DNA of 64,000 nucleotides from Lamellibrachia columna. Its lineage: Eukaryota; Annelida; Polychaeta; Sabellida; Siboglinidae. The position numbers and the translations under genes were made by a program. The stretch is from assembly GCA_963662155.1 (NCBI GenBank), contig OY759267.1, positions 15,629,489-15,693,488 of the forward strand, in the 5' to 3' direction. Each line of letters starts with the position of its first letter. The first letter of the stretch is position 1. Positions 1 through 6,838 of the stretch are shown here, one piece after another. Below the pieces are notes generated by a model. The model made no database searches. It was given only the letters and a program-made list of their open reading frames with translations, and was not told the origin of the DNA.

Positions 1-591
1 CCAGGGGCTTTTCCATTGGCAAGTGAGTCGATAGCTTTGCTGAGCTCTTCCACTGTGGGTTTATTATCTAGTTCTTCCATAACGGGCAAGCTCGTAATGG
101 TGTCTAGTGCCTCCTTTGTGACAGTATTTTCTCTGGAGTAGAGTTCGTGGTAATGGAGGTAGTGCTACACACATTTCTCCATTTGTTTATTGCAGTCTGT
201 GATGACCTCCATTGTCTTTGTTTTCAGTGGAGCAGTGTTCTTTATGGATGGACCTGTTGCCTTCTTTATTCCAGCATACGTGCCCCTAATGTTCCCTGTG
301 TTGGAGGACAGTTTGATGCTCTGGCAGAGTTGTAACCAGTAGTTGTTGGCGCAACGCTGAGCAGTCTGTTTGACTTTGTTCCTACCAGCTCTTAGTGTAT
401 TCAGTTTCTTTTTACTTGGGTCTCTCTTAAAGTTGACAAGAGCATAGCGCTTGGCGTCGGTGACAGGTTCCATGACAGTGATGTTTGCTTCGTACCTGTC
501 AGTGATTTTCCGTTCCTTTTTGCCATATTTTGTGAGTGCAGTGTTGCACATTGTTGTACTTACTCGAGATGAGGGCCGATACCGACTCTCA
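1..591 (-). pseudogene. RTE-type LINE ORF2 fragment (endonuclease-RT linker)
   Basis: On the minus strand the translation contains segments typical of RTE-like LINE polyproteins between the endonuclease and the reverse transcriptase: TAQRCANNYWLQLC, NTGNIRGTYAGIKKA, KTAPLKTKTMEVITD, and further downstream EELSKAIDSLANGKAPG, which leads into the RT domain that lies off the window edge. A stop falls right after KQMEKCV (near 164), so this copy is dead. The Polinton inserted just upstream of the preserved ORF at 592-597. The LINE family assignment rests on pattern recognition, not on alignment. Confidence 0.75.
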
Positions 592-597
592 CACATC
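592..597. repeat. Left target-site duplication (cacatc)
   Basis: The 6 bp cacatc directly abut the left inverted repeat and recur exactly at 16651-16656 directly after the right one. A 6-bp duplication is the known signature of Polinton integrase. Confidence 0.95.
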
Positions 598-773
598 AGT
601 AGTAGAGAATTAGTTTTCACACCCCCTCGAGCAAGAGCACATATCTATTAATAGCCAATAGGAAATTTACACGAAGATCGCCCCATTATCGCCCAAGAGA
701 GCAGCGTCCAATCGGAGTACAATATTGTTCCGATAAGCGCCCCCTAGCGACTGGAGCTAACGCTAACCGTCTA
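598..773 (+). repeat. Polinton left terminal inverted repeat
   Basis: 176 bp match the reverse complement of 16475-16650 with four substitutions that I can count. Similarity stops after aaccgtcta. The outermost bases are AGTAGTAGAG. Confidence 0.95.
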
Positions 774-1340
774 GAGCGCCCCCTGGCGACTGAATTAAAT
801 ATTAATATTTGTTGTTGTTGTTGTTGTTGTTCCGATCTACGGTCCTTCACCCACGTACGCAGCGCCTCCTAGCGACCGTAGCGTGACCTAATCTCGGCTG
901 ACGGGCGGGTTGACGGACTGACGGGCGGGGACACCTAACGGACTCATTTTTTTTTATCAGTAGACGGTGCGTTGTGTTGTAGGCTACAGTGGTCATTAAC
1001 CTAGTAAGGAGACGAACAAAAGCGTACGGTGCACACGTATTTTATTGAATAAAACAAAGCGGCAGCAGTACAAACGAGGCGATCGTAATACAACAAAGAG
1101 TACAAGCGTGTTCGAATGAATACAACAAAGCAACGGGGTATGATGATGATGATGATGACGATGATGCGACTTGCGAATGTTGACCATCGCACCAGAGGTC
1201 GCGAACTTACGGGTGTCTCCACCGCGCCAGAGGTTCGAGGGCGAGCTTACGGGTGGTGCGACCACCTCGCCAGAGGCTCAGTTTATGTACGATATGGTAT
1301 ACCCTTTTTCAGTAGCTTAATCCAATCGAACACGCGACAA
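774..1340. other. Polinton left-arm noncoding stretch
   Basis: No credible gene. It holds a (GTT)n run near 808-831, short degenerate motifs of the type gcgccccctagcgactg that echo the inverted repeat, and an (ATG)n run at 1140-1160. Short open frames here come from the triplet repeats. The 3' end of the protease gene lies just to the right, at 1341. Confidence 0.6.
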
Positions 1341-1414
1341 TCAGTTTATGTACGATATGCGATAGTACGGTATACCCTTTTTCAGTAGCTTAATCCAATC
1401 GAACACGCGACAAT
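1279..1414. repeat. Local tandem duplication at the protease 3' end
   Basis: A 63-bp unit (from cagtttatgtacgatatg to gaacacgcgacaat) is followed by a second copy about 10 bp longer (extra cgatagtacg). The protease stop lies at the junction, so its last residues (roughly YYRISYIN) are encoded by repeat sequence. Confidence 0.85.
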
Positions 1415-1826
1415 CGTTAGCGACCAGATCGGTGTGGAAAGCGTTTACGAAAGTTCTCATAGGAGAACCTTTACAACGAAGCATTATATAAGCTACGCAA
1501 TATTGTCCACAAACGTTAGACAGAGGACTCTGAAGTCTCTTGCTATTATGAGTCCACTCGGAACAGTGTTTGTTCAAGAAGGTGCGGAACGTCGCGTGAC
1601 GAGGCGGCAGACCGTACGAACAGAAGTATTCGCCGCGCCCGTCGGAGGACAGGTACAGCGCTATCCAATGTTCGCCCGGTTCGTCGCCGTCGTCGGTGTT
1701 GCACACGAAGGCGATCGGCAAAGCGTCTATTTTTTTAGGCAGTCCGTCTTTGGGTACGACGCCGCCAAAGACGGACGCGGTGTTCGGATCCATCGCCAGT
1801 AGTCGGGCGATCTGCAGGGTGTCCAT
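1341..1826 (-). CDS. PRO: Adenain-like (Ulp1-fold) maturation cysteine protease
   Basis: 161 residues, ATG start. In adenoviruses and Polintons this protease processes capsid and core proteins inside the assembling particle. The visible catalytic elements are His53-Trp54 in GEHWIALYL and Cys106 in NVCGQYC. The position after EYF, where the family normally has an acidic triad residue, reads EYFCSYG (Cys69), so the triad acid may be missing, or Glu66 may substitute. The gene lies 37 bp behind the major capsid stop, and the TATA box that should drive it overlaps that stop codon (1862-1868). The C-terminal tail runs into a tandem duplication. The family call is firm; whether it is active is uncertain. 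Confidence 0.88.
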   Translation of the reverse strand: MDTLQIARLLAMDPNTASVFGGVVPKDGLPKKIDALPIAFVCNTDDGDEPGEHWIALYLSSDGRGEYFCSYGLPPRHATFRTFLNKHCSEWTHNSKRLQSPLSNVCGQYCVAYIMLRCKGSPMRTFVNAFHTDLVANDCRVFDWIKLLKKGIPYYRISYIN

Positions 1827-1861
1827 CTCAGTAGTCGTAGATGACGTTGCGGTTCTTGTCG

Positions 1862-1868
1862 ATTTATA
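1862..1868 (-). promoter_or_regulatory. TATA box of the protease gene, overlapping the capsid stop
   Basis: Minus-strand TATAAAT. Its TAA (1864-1866) is also the stop codon of the major capsid gene. The first T lies 42 bp before the protease ATG. Confidence 0.65.
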
Positions 1869-3044
1869 GCACGGACTCGAATTCGGCGTAGGCGACGACG
1901 TTCACGGTGGTCCGAAGCGCTTCTCGGAAATGAAATTCTATGCGCAGGTTGCCCTTTTGCACCAGATGGAAGCAGGGACCGTCGCACTGGTCGGGGGTCA
2001 GATCGAAACAGAAGAAGGTGTAGCCGTCTCGGTAGTCGTCGCGAGTCAGACCGTTCCCCTCGTCCTGCCAGATCTTGCCGGTCGAGGTGAACAGGCTCGC
2101 GTAGCTCCTGGCGAAGAGGTTTTCTGCGAAGTTGGGCTGGAAGGGTTTGGCGGGTATCTGACGTCCGTCCACGTATACCGAGTGGAAGCTTATGGCGTTG
2201 TTCTTGGCGTGAAACGGGTTTTTATCGTACGTGCCGTTGTACGCGTCGTTGTCGATGCAGCACAGTACGAGACGTTTCGGCAGGGTACCGAGGAACAGGT
2301 TCTCGTGCGTGTGCGACAGAGCTCCCGCGGGAATGGAGTACACCTTGCAGTTGACGGGTCGTAACGGATACTTGACCGCGTTCTTCTCGAGAGCCTTGAT
2401 GTGACCCACCTGCACGGCGGGATTGAGGGTGGCCTTCTTGAGTCGACTCCGTTGATCAGGAATTTATCCTGCATAAACATATCCACGTGGAGACGACCCA
2501 TCATGTCGACCACGCGACTGCCGGTTATGTACTCTCGTCGAGTCACGAACCCGGGGTTAGGATCGGGTCCGTTGACTAGCTCGACGGCGTTCATGCGACT
2601 AGCCTTGTCCTTGTACCACAGCTGATTCGTCAGCTGCGTCGACTTGGCGTCCAATCCGTAACTCAGCAGCGTCTCTATGTAGGCTCGATACGCGTACGAG
2701 TTGGACGAAGCGGTCACGAGCGTGCCGTTCAGGGAGAGGTCGACCTGACTCCACAGCGACTGCAGCCAGTTGTTCACTGGTCCCACGGGTTCGGCCGCGT
2801 CGAGATCGTATCCGTTGGCTCGCGTCACCTTCACCTGCACGTGTAGCATCGTGTTGGCGAGATCCAGGTAATCGTCTCCCGATCCTGGGATGAGGAATTC
2901 TATCGGTCCTCCAGAGTCCAGAGAGGCCATGGGTTGATGTTCCACCACGTGACTGTCGGTAATACAGTTCTGAGTGGGGGGTACGGTAAAGAGATCCAGC
3001 TCGGTCTTGACTCCCTCGCACGACTGTCTATGCACGAAAGCCAT
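1864..3044 (-). pseudogene. MCP: Major capsid protein (hexon-like, double jelly roll), one frameshift
   Basis: Two overlapping minus-strand frames together cover a typical Polinton/adintovirus major capsid protein of about 390 residues. The N-terminal part (3044 down to about 2430) starts at ATG with MAFVHRQSCEG and includes GGPIEFLIPGSGDDYLDL, NWLQSLWSQVDLSLNG and YRAYIETLLSYG, which are family hallmarks. The C-terminal part (about 2430 to 1864) carries LFLGTLPKRLVLCCIDNDAY and the closing FHFREALRTTVNVVAYAEF. The frame changes at about 2430-2445, just after FLINGVDS, probably by a small indel. Either this copy makes no full capsid or the indel is a sequencing error. The start overlaps the pX-like gene by 17 bp. 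The family is known to form the trimeric capsid shell. Confidence 0.88.
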
Positions 3045-3423
3045 TGTCGAATATGTCGGCCTCTCGTTTCTTGGACGTCTGTCTTTTGCGGTGTCTCTTT
3101 ACTGCAGTGAACGTCGCCTTTGCTGACGGTCGTTTTATACGTTTACCGGGAGGGGCCCGAAGACCGCTCAGCACGGCGTCGGTGACGCGTCGTTTGGCAG
3201 CCGTTTTTATGTTCTGGCCTGATAAGACGTCGCCGGCTATGCGAACGCCGGTCTTCAACGCTCCCTTACCCAAAGCCACGGCACCTCTCTTGATGAGCGG
3301 CATGGCGCTGCGCAACAGACCGCTGAACAGACTGCCCAGTCCGTGACCTCGCTGGTATTGTGCACCGGCGAAGTAGGGCAGCGCACCGCCAGCCTGTCGC
3401 GCGTAATAATCGTTGTAATTCAT
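3028..3423 (-). CDS. pX-like basic core protein
   Basis: 131 residues, from ATG MNYNDYYARQAGG. It has a glycine-rich amphipathic segment (GHGLGSLFSGLLRSAMPLIK, about residues 25-44) and a lysine/arginine-rich C-terminal half with PPGKRIKRPSAKATF and KRHRKRQTSKKR. This layout matches the small basic proteins found between penton and hexon in Polintons and adintoviruses, which have been compared to adenovirus core protein X and to membrane-lytic pVI. The start shares one base with the penton stop (TGATG), and the end overlaps the capsid start, so these genes are probably translated from overlapping transcripts. The role (genome condensation or membrane interaction) is inferred from family and charge. 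Confidence 0.78.
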   Translation of the reverse strand: MNYNDYYARQAGGALPYFAGAQYQRGHGLGSLFSGLLRSAMPLIKRGAVALGKGALKTGVRIAGDVLSGQNIKTAAKRRVTDAVLSGLRAPPGKRIKRPSAKATFTAVKRHRKRQTSKKREADIFDNGFRA

Positions 3424-4244
3424 CAGAACAGTCCGGTCTTGCGTCGACGAAAATGAAGCGTTACCGTCACTCGGCCGTATTCGAATGGCACGCGTCGACC
3501 CATGTCGTTCCTTATATCCACCTCGATCGAGTTGAAGTTCGAGCACAACAGAGGCACGTAGTGAACGTTAGTGAAACGAGCGGACACCCTGTCACCGTGA
3601 CGTCCGCTAATCGGAAGGGCTCGCAACAGAGGCGCGAGAGTGTCACCCACTATACGAGACTCCACGATGTCCGTGTAGACGTATAGGGTGTCGAACCCCT
3701 GCGTCAAGTTCACCACATCGTCGGCCTCGACGTGGAAGGGGTACGACGAGTCGGAGTCGATGTCGATGACGGGGGATGACGTAACCGCCTCCGGGTCGCT
3801 GGCTACGGGTCTACGGAATCCTAACATGGACGCCGTCGCGCTGTGGTACGGTATGGTGAACAGGGTGTTCGCTGTCATGTGTAACGTCATTTTTTGAGTG
3901 ACGGAACTATAGCTCATTTGAGCCCGTGTCTTATCCGTCCACAGATTGTACAGTCCCTTGTTGACGTGATACATCAATGTTAACGGATCGTCGTAATACC
4001 CACACGACAACTTCGCACGTCGGGACGTGTCCGAAGCATCGATCGTGTTGAGGAATAACCAGACATCGTTCTCTGTGACGTTGTACCAAGTGTGCGGATA
4101 CTGAAACTCTGCCAACCCACACTCCCACTCGCCGGTAAGATCGATGCGTTGAGGCAAGGCCGTGATGTAATGGGTCAAGGTGTTGTCGGGGTGCGTCTTC
4201 ATAGAAGCGTTGCTAGGCAGCGTCATATAGAAATCAGTCGCCAT
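3423..4244 (-). CDS. Penton-like minor capsid protein (single jelly roll)
   Basis: 273 residues, ATG MATDFYMTLPSNAS. The whole ORF is intact. Family-typical segments are NTLTHYITALPQRIDLTGEWECGL near the N-terminus (family feature: membrane- or capsid-protein-like start), the middle LGFRR, and the end RVPFEYGRVTVTLHFR, which pairs with the host protein class often annotated as F54H12.2-like in invertebrates. In Polintons it occupies the capsid vertices. It overlaps the upstream small membrane protein gene by 11 bp and touches the pX-like gene, in a block order (membrane protein, penton, pX, hexon, protease) shared by related elements. I see no separate TATA box at its start. Confidence 0.85.
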   Translation of the reverse strand: MATDFYMTLPSNASMKTHPDNTLTHYITALPQRIDLTGEWECGLAEFQYPHTWYNVTENDVWLFLNTIDASDTSRRAKLSCGYYDDPLTLMYHVNKGLYNLWTDKTRAQMSYSSVTQKMTLHMTANTLFTIPYHSATASMLGFRRPVASDPEAVTSSPVIDIDSDSSYPFHVEADDVVNLTQGFDTLYVYTDIVESRIVGDTLAPLLRALPISGRHGDRVSARFTNVHYVPLLCSNFNSIEVDIRNDMGRRVPFEYGRVTVTLHFRRRKTGLF

Positions 4245-4521
4245 TGCGTCTCAACGTGGGATTGGGCAGCAGGTAACCCAACGAACTACTCAACAGAGCC
4301 GTCCACAGATTAGAATCGCCGTGACCTGCAGTCAGGTTGTAGATGCTTATCACGATGACCGTGTACAAGATGACGACCTGACACAGAAACACTATCTCCT
4401 CTTTGGGACACTCGGTGCCGAACAGATGCCAAGGAGTACTGTCGTTCGACGCGTCGGTACAATCCTCCTCCTCCTCCTCTATGACGGCGGTGGTGGTCTG
4501 CGGTGTCGTGTCTTGTGACAT
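4234..4521 (-). CDS. Small single-pass membrane protein of Polintons
   Basis: 95 residues, ATG MSQDTTPQTTTAVIEEEEED. An acidic, Thr-rich N-terminal half is followed by one clear membrane segment (IVFLCQVVILYTVIVISIYNL, about residues 43-63) and by a C-terminal NLWTALLSSSLGYLLPNPTL, a motif that I recognise from small proteins next to the penton gene in other invertebrate Polintons. The function is unknown; a virion membrane or assembly role is only an inference from position. It has its own TATA box (4552-4557), made partly from the integrase stop codon. Its end overlaps the penton start. Confidence 0.75.
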   Translation of the reverse strand: MSQDTTPQTTTAVIEEEEEDCTDASNDSTPWHLFGTECPKEEIVFLCQVVILYTVIVISIYNLTAGHGDSNLWTALLSSSLGYLLPNPTLRRNGD

Positions 4522-4551
4522 AATGACGACCCACCGTACGTGCTGCTAGTC

Positions 4552-4557
4552 TTTATA
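4552..4557 (-). promoter_or_regulatory. TATA box of the small membrane protein gene, overlapping the integrase stop
   Basis: Minus-strand CTATAAAG. The TAA at 4553-4555 ends the integrase. The first T of TATAAA is 36 bp before the next ATG (4521). Confidence 0.65.
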
Positions 4558-5605
4558 GAGGAGTGAGTGCCTTGGCATCGATCCAGCTGTTGAATTTGGA
4601 CGGATATCCGAACCATTTCACCAAAGCCTCCGTTCGCCCGCCGACCTTACGACGCTGCAGTACCGATTCGACGCGGTACACTTTATCGTCCGGTACCGAC
4701 ACTTTCTGCAGCTCCGGTTCGTAGAAGGTGCCGTCCAGCACGTCGCCGAGATCGTCCCGCAGGCGGTACACGGGCGGCTCGGAGGGATGAACTTCGTGTA
4801 CGGTGAACACCTCTTCGCTCCAGTTCGTCTCGTAGCCCTTTTCGAACGTGCCTTTGTACTTGCTGACGCGCACGCGATCCGACACGTTCAACTTGGGCAC
4901 GCCCTTACCGACGTGTCCGTACAGACGTTGCCACACCTTTTCTTGATTCCTTGCATTGACCTGCGACGGAGCCATACCGATGCTGCGGTGACGGGTGTCG
5001 TTGTACGTTCGCACCAGGTCCGGAAGGACGTCGATGTAACGCCACGTCTGAACTTTCGTGAAGTAGCGCCACATGCGAGTCTTCAACGTTTTGTTGAACC
5101 GTTCCACGATGCTCGCCTTCGTCTCTGCGTTGTGCGTGGAGAAGTGATGGACGTCGCGTTTCCTCAAGAGAGCCTGAACGGATTTATTCAGAAATTCCAT
5201 TCCTCGATCCGTCTGCAACGTCTGCAGCCGGTCGTCTGCGAACGCGATTTGCAGCGCCGCGACCAATGACGCAGCGGACTTGCTCGGCATAGGAATGCAT
5301 CTGGCTCGTTTCGAAAAGACGTCGATTATCGTGAGGAGAAAGGTCATACCGTCGTTGTCGTCTTTCAACGTCGTCAGGTCGACGAGATCGGCCTGCCACT
5401 GTTGATTCATACCGCCCACGATGACGCATCGTCTCTTGAAACGCCGTCTCGCCGGCTTGTGTAAGCTGTAGGCGTCCTGTTCCGACAACCACTGCGCGAC
5501 TATTTTCCGTGGCGCGTGCGTGACGCGTCGCAAGGCGTCGACTCCGCCATAACTGCCTACCCTATTCGGGTCGAAGTAGACCGCCTTTAGTCTTTTCGAC
5601 GTCAT
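4553..5605 (-). CDS. INT: Polinton integrase: rve DDE domain plus chromodomain
   Basis: 350 residues from the ATG at 5605 (MTSKRLKAVYFDP). The frame is open for 66 more codons upstream but has only a TTG there, and the conserved family start is at this ATG. The retroviral-type catalytic triad is visible: Asp73 in WQADLVDL, Asp133 in LQTDRGMEF and Glu168 in IVERFNKTLK, with 34 residues between the last two. An SH3-like segment follows (DRVRVSKYKGTFEKGY), then a C-terminal chromodomain (about 309-346, YRVESVLQRR...ALVKWFGYPSKFNSWID), which may direct integration to chromatin. The ORF is intact with all catalytic residues, and the enzyme explains the 6-bp target duplication. Confidence 0.95.
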   Translation of the reverse strand: MTSKRLKAVYFDPNRVGSYGGVDALRRVTHAPRKIVAQWLSEQDAYSLHKPARRRFKRRCVIVGGMNQQWQADLVDLTTLKDDNDGMTFLLTIIDVFSKRARCIPMPSKSAASLVAALQIAFADDRLQTLQTDRGMEFLNKSVQALLRKRDVHHFSTHNAETKASIVERFNKTLKTRMWRYFTKVQTWRYIDVLPDLVRTYNDTRHRSIGMAPSQVNARNQEKVWQRLYGHVGKGVPKLNVSDRVRVSKYKGTFEKGYETNWSEEVFTVHEVHPSEPPVYRLRDDLGDVLDGTFYEPELQKVSVPDDKVYRVESVLQRRKVGGRTEALVKWFGYPSKFNSWIDAKALTPL

Positions 5606-5735
5606 TAAAACAGAAGGTCCGATGCGTTGACGATGACGTTGACGACTCCTGAATACTGACGAACGACGAGGAGTGCGCTGACGTATAGTAGGACGCACGT
5701 TATCGCTCCCACAACGGTAGCGACTGAACAACAGT

Positions 5736-5873
5736 CTAGTAACGAAGAAACCATAGTCTGAATAACACCTCTTGTATAAGAATTCCGGCTGCAACGTCAC
5801 CAAGCAAGGTAAGTCCGCTAAGCGATATCGAAGTGACGACGGAAAGGTACTCGTCCTGCGGATCCGACAACAT
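5736..5873 (-). CDS. 45-residue hydrophobic protein (small ORF)
   Basis: ATG at 5873, MLSDPQDEYLSVVT, with a long apolar stretch from about residue 11 to 41 (LSGLTLLGDVAAGILIQEVL) that could span a membrane. I know no homologue. Support for it as a gene comes from context: a TATAAG box sits 34 bp upstream, built over the stop codon of the preceding ORF, just as at neighbouring junctions. It ends 130 bp before the integrase ATG. It could instead be chance reading in the integrase leader. Confidence 0.45.
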   Translation of the reverse strand: MLSDPQDEYLSVVTSISLSGLTLLGDVAAGILIQEVLFRLWFLRY

Positions 5874-5901
5874 GAGTGCGTTACGACTACGATATAATCT
5901 C

Positions 5902-5907
5902 CTTATA
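5902..5907 (-). promoter_or_regulatory. TATA box before the 45-residue ORF, overlapping the 70-residue ORF stop
   Basis: TATAAG within the palindrome CCTTATAAGG. The TAA at 5903-5905 is the stop of the upstream ORF. The distance to the ATG at 5873 is 34 bp. Confidence 0.5.
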
Positions 5908-6115
5908 AGGCGTCCCAATTCATCAATTCGGGAGGTGGCGTAGGTAGGGAATGTTCTATTTGACGTTCGAGGGGTGACCAGCTTGACGATCGTCGTTGTT
6001 GTCGTCGTCGCGGTGCAGCGGCGGGAGTCGCTGTCTGTTGTATGTAGGCTCTCCTGGCAGCGTTACCGACCAACTCCATGGGTATGTTGATGTGTCTCTT
6101 CACCAGAGCAGACAT
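5903..6115 (-). CDS. 70-residue basic protein of unknown function
   Basis: ATG at 6115, MSALVKRHINIPMELVGNAA. The middle is arginine-rich (PRRRQQRRSSSWS) and the C-terminus is proline-rich (SLPTPPPELMNWDAL). I do not recognise a family. The ORF fills the gap between the ATPase and the integrase leader and has a strong TATAAAAA box 42 bp upstream of its ATG, which overlaps the ATPase stop. The frame also opens upstream through a GTG, but that codon would lie between TATA box and likely cap site. Nucleic-acid binding is possible from composition only. Confidence 0.55.
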   Translation of the reverse strand: MSALVKRHINIPMELVGNAARRAYIQQTATPAAAPRRRQQRRSSSWSPLERQIEHSLPTPPPELMNWDAL

Positions 6116-6149
6116 GGCGCGAATGAAGAGACGATTCACGCATTCGATC

Positions 6150-6157
6150 TTTTTATA
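6150..6157 (-). promoter_or_regulatory. TATA box of the 70-residue ORF, overlapping the ATPase stop
   Basis: GTATAAAAAG on the minus strand. The TAA at 6153-6155 ends the ATPase. The first T is 42 bp before the ATG at 6115. This is the strongest TATA match in the element. Confidence 0.65.
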
Positions 6158-6797
6158 CCTTCGGTAAGTACACGTACTGCACGTCGTCGTCGGGAAAGAT
6201 GCACGCGCGCAGACGCATGTCCTCGGGCGTGTCCTGTTTGAGATCGACCAATAGATAACCGTACGGAACCGTCGTGGCGTCTTTAAAAGCGTCTAGCGTG
6301 AATTTCGTGCGTCTCGGATACATCTGACGAGCCAAGTGCGACATCTGCGTTGCATCGCGTGGATTCTTGAACACCACCATGTAGTGAGTGTTAAGACTGA
6401 TGGTGCGACTCTCTTTTTGCGACTCTCTTTTCTCTTTTTTAGGGAAAAGGTTCTGTACGAGATACAGCACGGACGTGTTCCTGTGGTGACTTTTTTTAGT
6501 GAACAAGGTCGTGACCCGCTCGTCCGTTTCCGTCATGAGATCGTCTATGACGATGAGGTTCCTCGTTGTCGCTTCGAACATATCCGCCGTCGGTAACCCT
6601 TCCTCGAACCGCACGTGAGTCAAGTCCGTCGTTGCGTAAGCCTCTTGCCATTCTCCGTAACACCACGTGATCTTTTCGGGAGGTGGATCGATCATCGCAG
6701 AGGCGTGACGCAACAGACGCGTCACGAACGTGCTCTTGCCGCATCCCGTCGGTCCGGCGACGATGCACGTGAAGGGATGTTTCCATCGCGCATCCAT
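6153..6797 (-). CDS. ATP: Packaging ATPase (FtsK/HerA, A32-like)
   Basis: 214 residues, ATG MDARWKHPFTCIVAGP. The P-loop GPTGCGKST is at residues 15-23, and the Walker B segment NLIVIDDLM follows about 70 residues later. LYLVQNLFPKKEKRESQ matches the sensor region of Polinton and NCLDV genome-packaging ATPases. The family pumps viral DNA into preformed capsids, which indicates a lineage able to make particles. The ORF is intact and lies directly behind PolB (38 bp) in the usual order. The upstream PolB stop is part of a weak TATA-like TAGATAAG 41 bp before the ATG. Confidence 0.92.
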   Translation of the reverse strand: MDARWKHPFTCIVAGPTGCGKSTFVTRLLRHASAMIDPPPEKITWCYGEWQEAYATTDLTHVRFEEGLPTADMFEATTRNLIVIDDLMTETDERVTTLFTKKSHHRNTSVLYLVQNLFPKKEKRESQKESRTISLNTHYMVVFKNPRDATQMSHLARQMYPRRTKFTLDAFKDATTVPYGYLLVDLKQDTPEDMRLRACIFPDDDVQYVYLPKV

Positions 6798-6830
6798 GAT
6801 CGATTATGACAGACGACCGGACCGTGTCGC

Positions 6831-6838
6831 CTTATCTA
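6831..6838 (-). promoter_or_regulatory. Weak TATA-like box before the ATPase, overlapping the PolB stop
   Basis: Minus-strand TAGATAAG, whose TAG (6836-6838) is the PolB stop. The spacing of 41 bp to the ATPase ATG equals that of the clear examples, but the sequence departs from consensus. Confidence 0.3.

Noticed and set aside
1116..1388. Plus-strand ORF next to the protease
   Set aside because: It begins in an (ATG)n run and shares DNA with the protease 3' end and a duplication; no family.
5606..5803. N-terminal extension of the integrase
   Set aside because: It would need a TTG start; the conserved family start matches the ATG at 5605.
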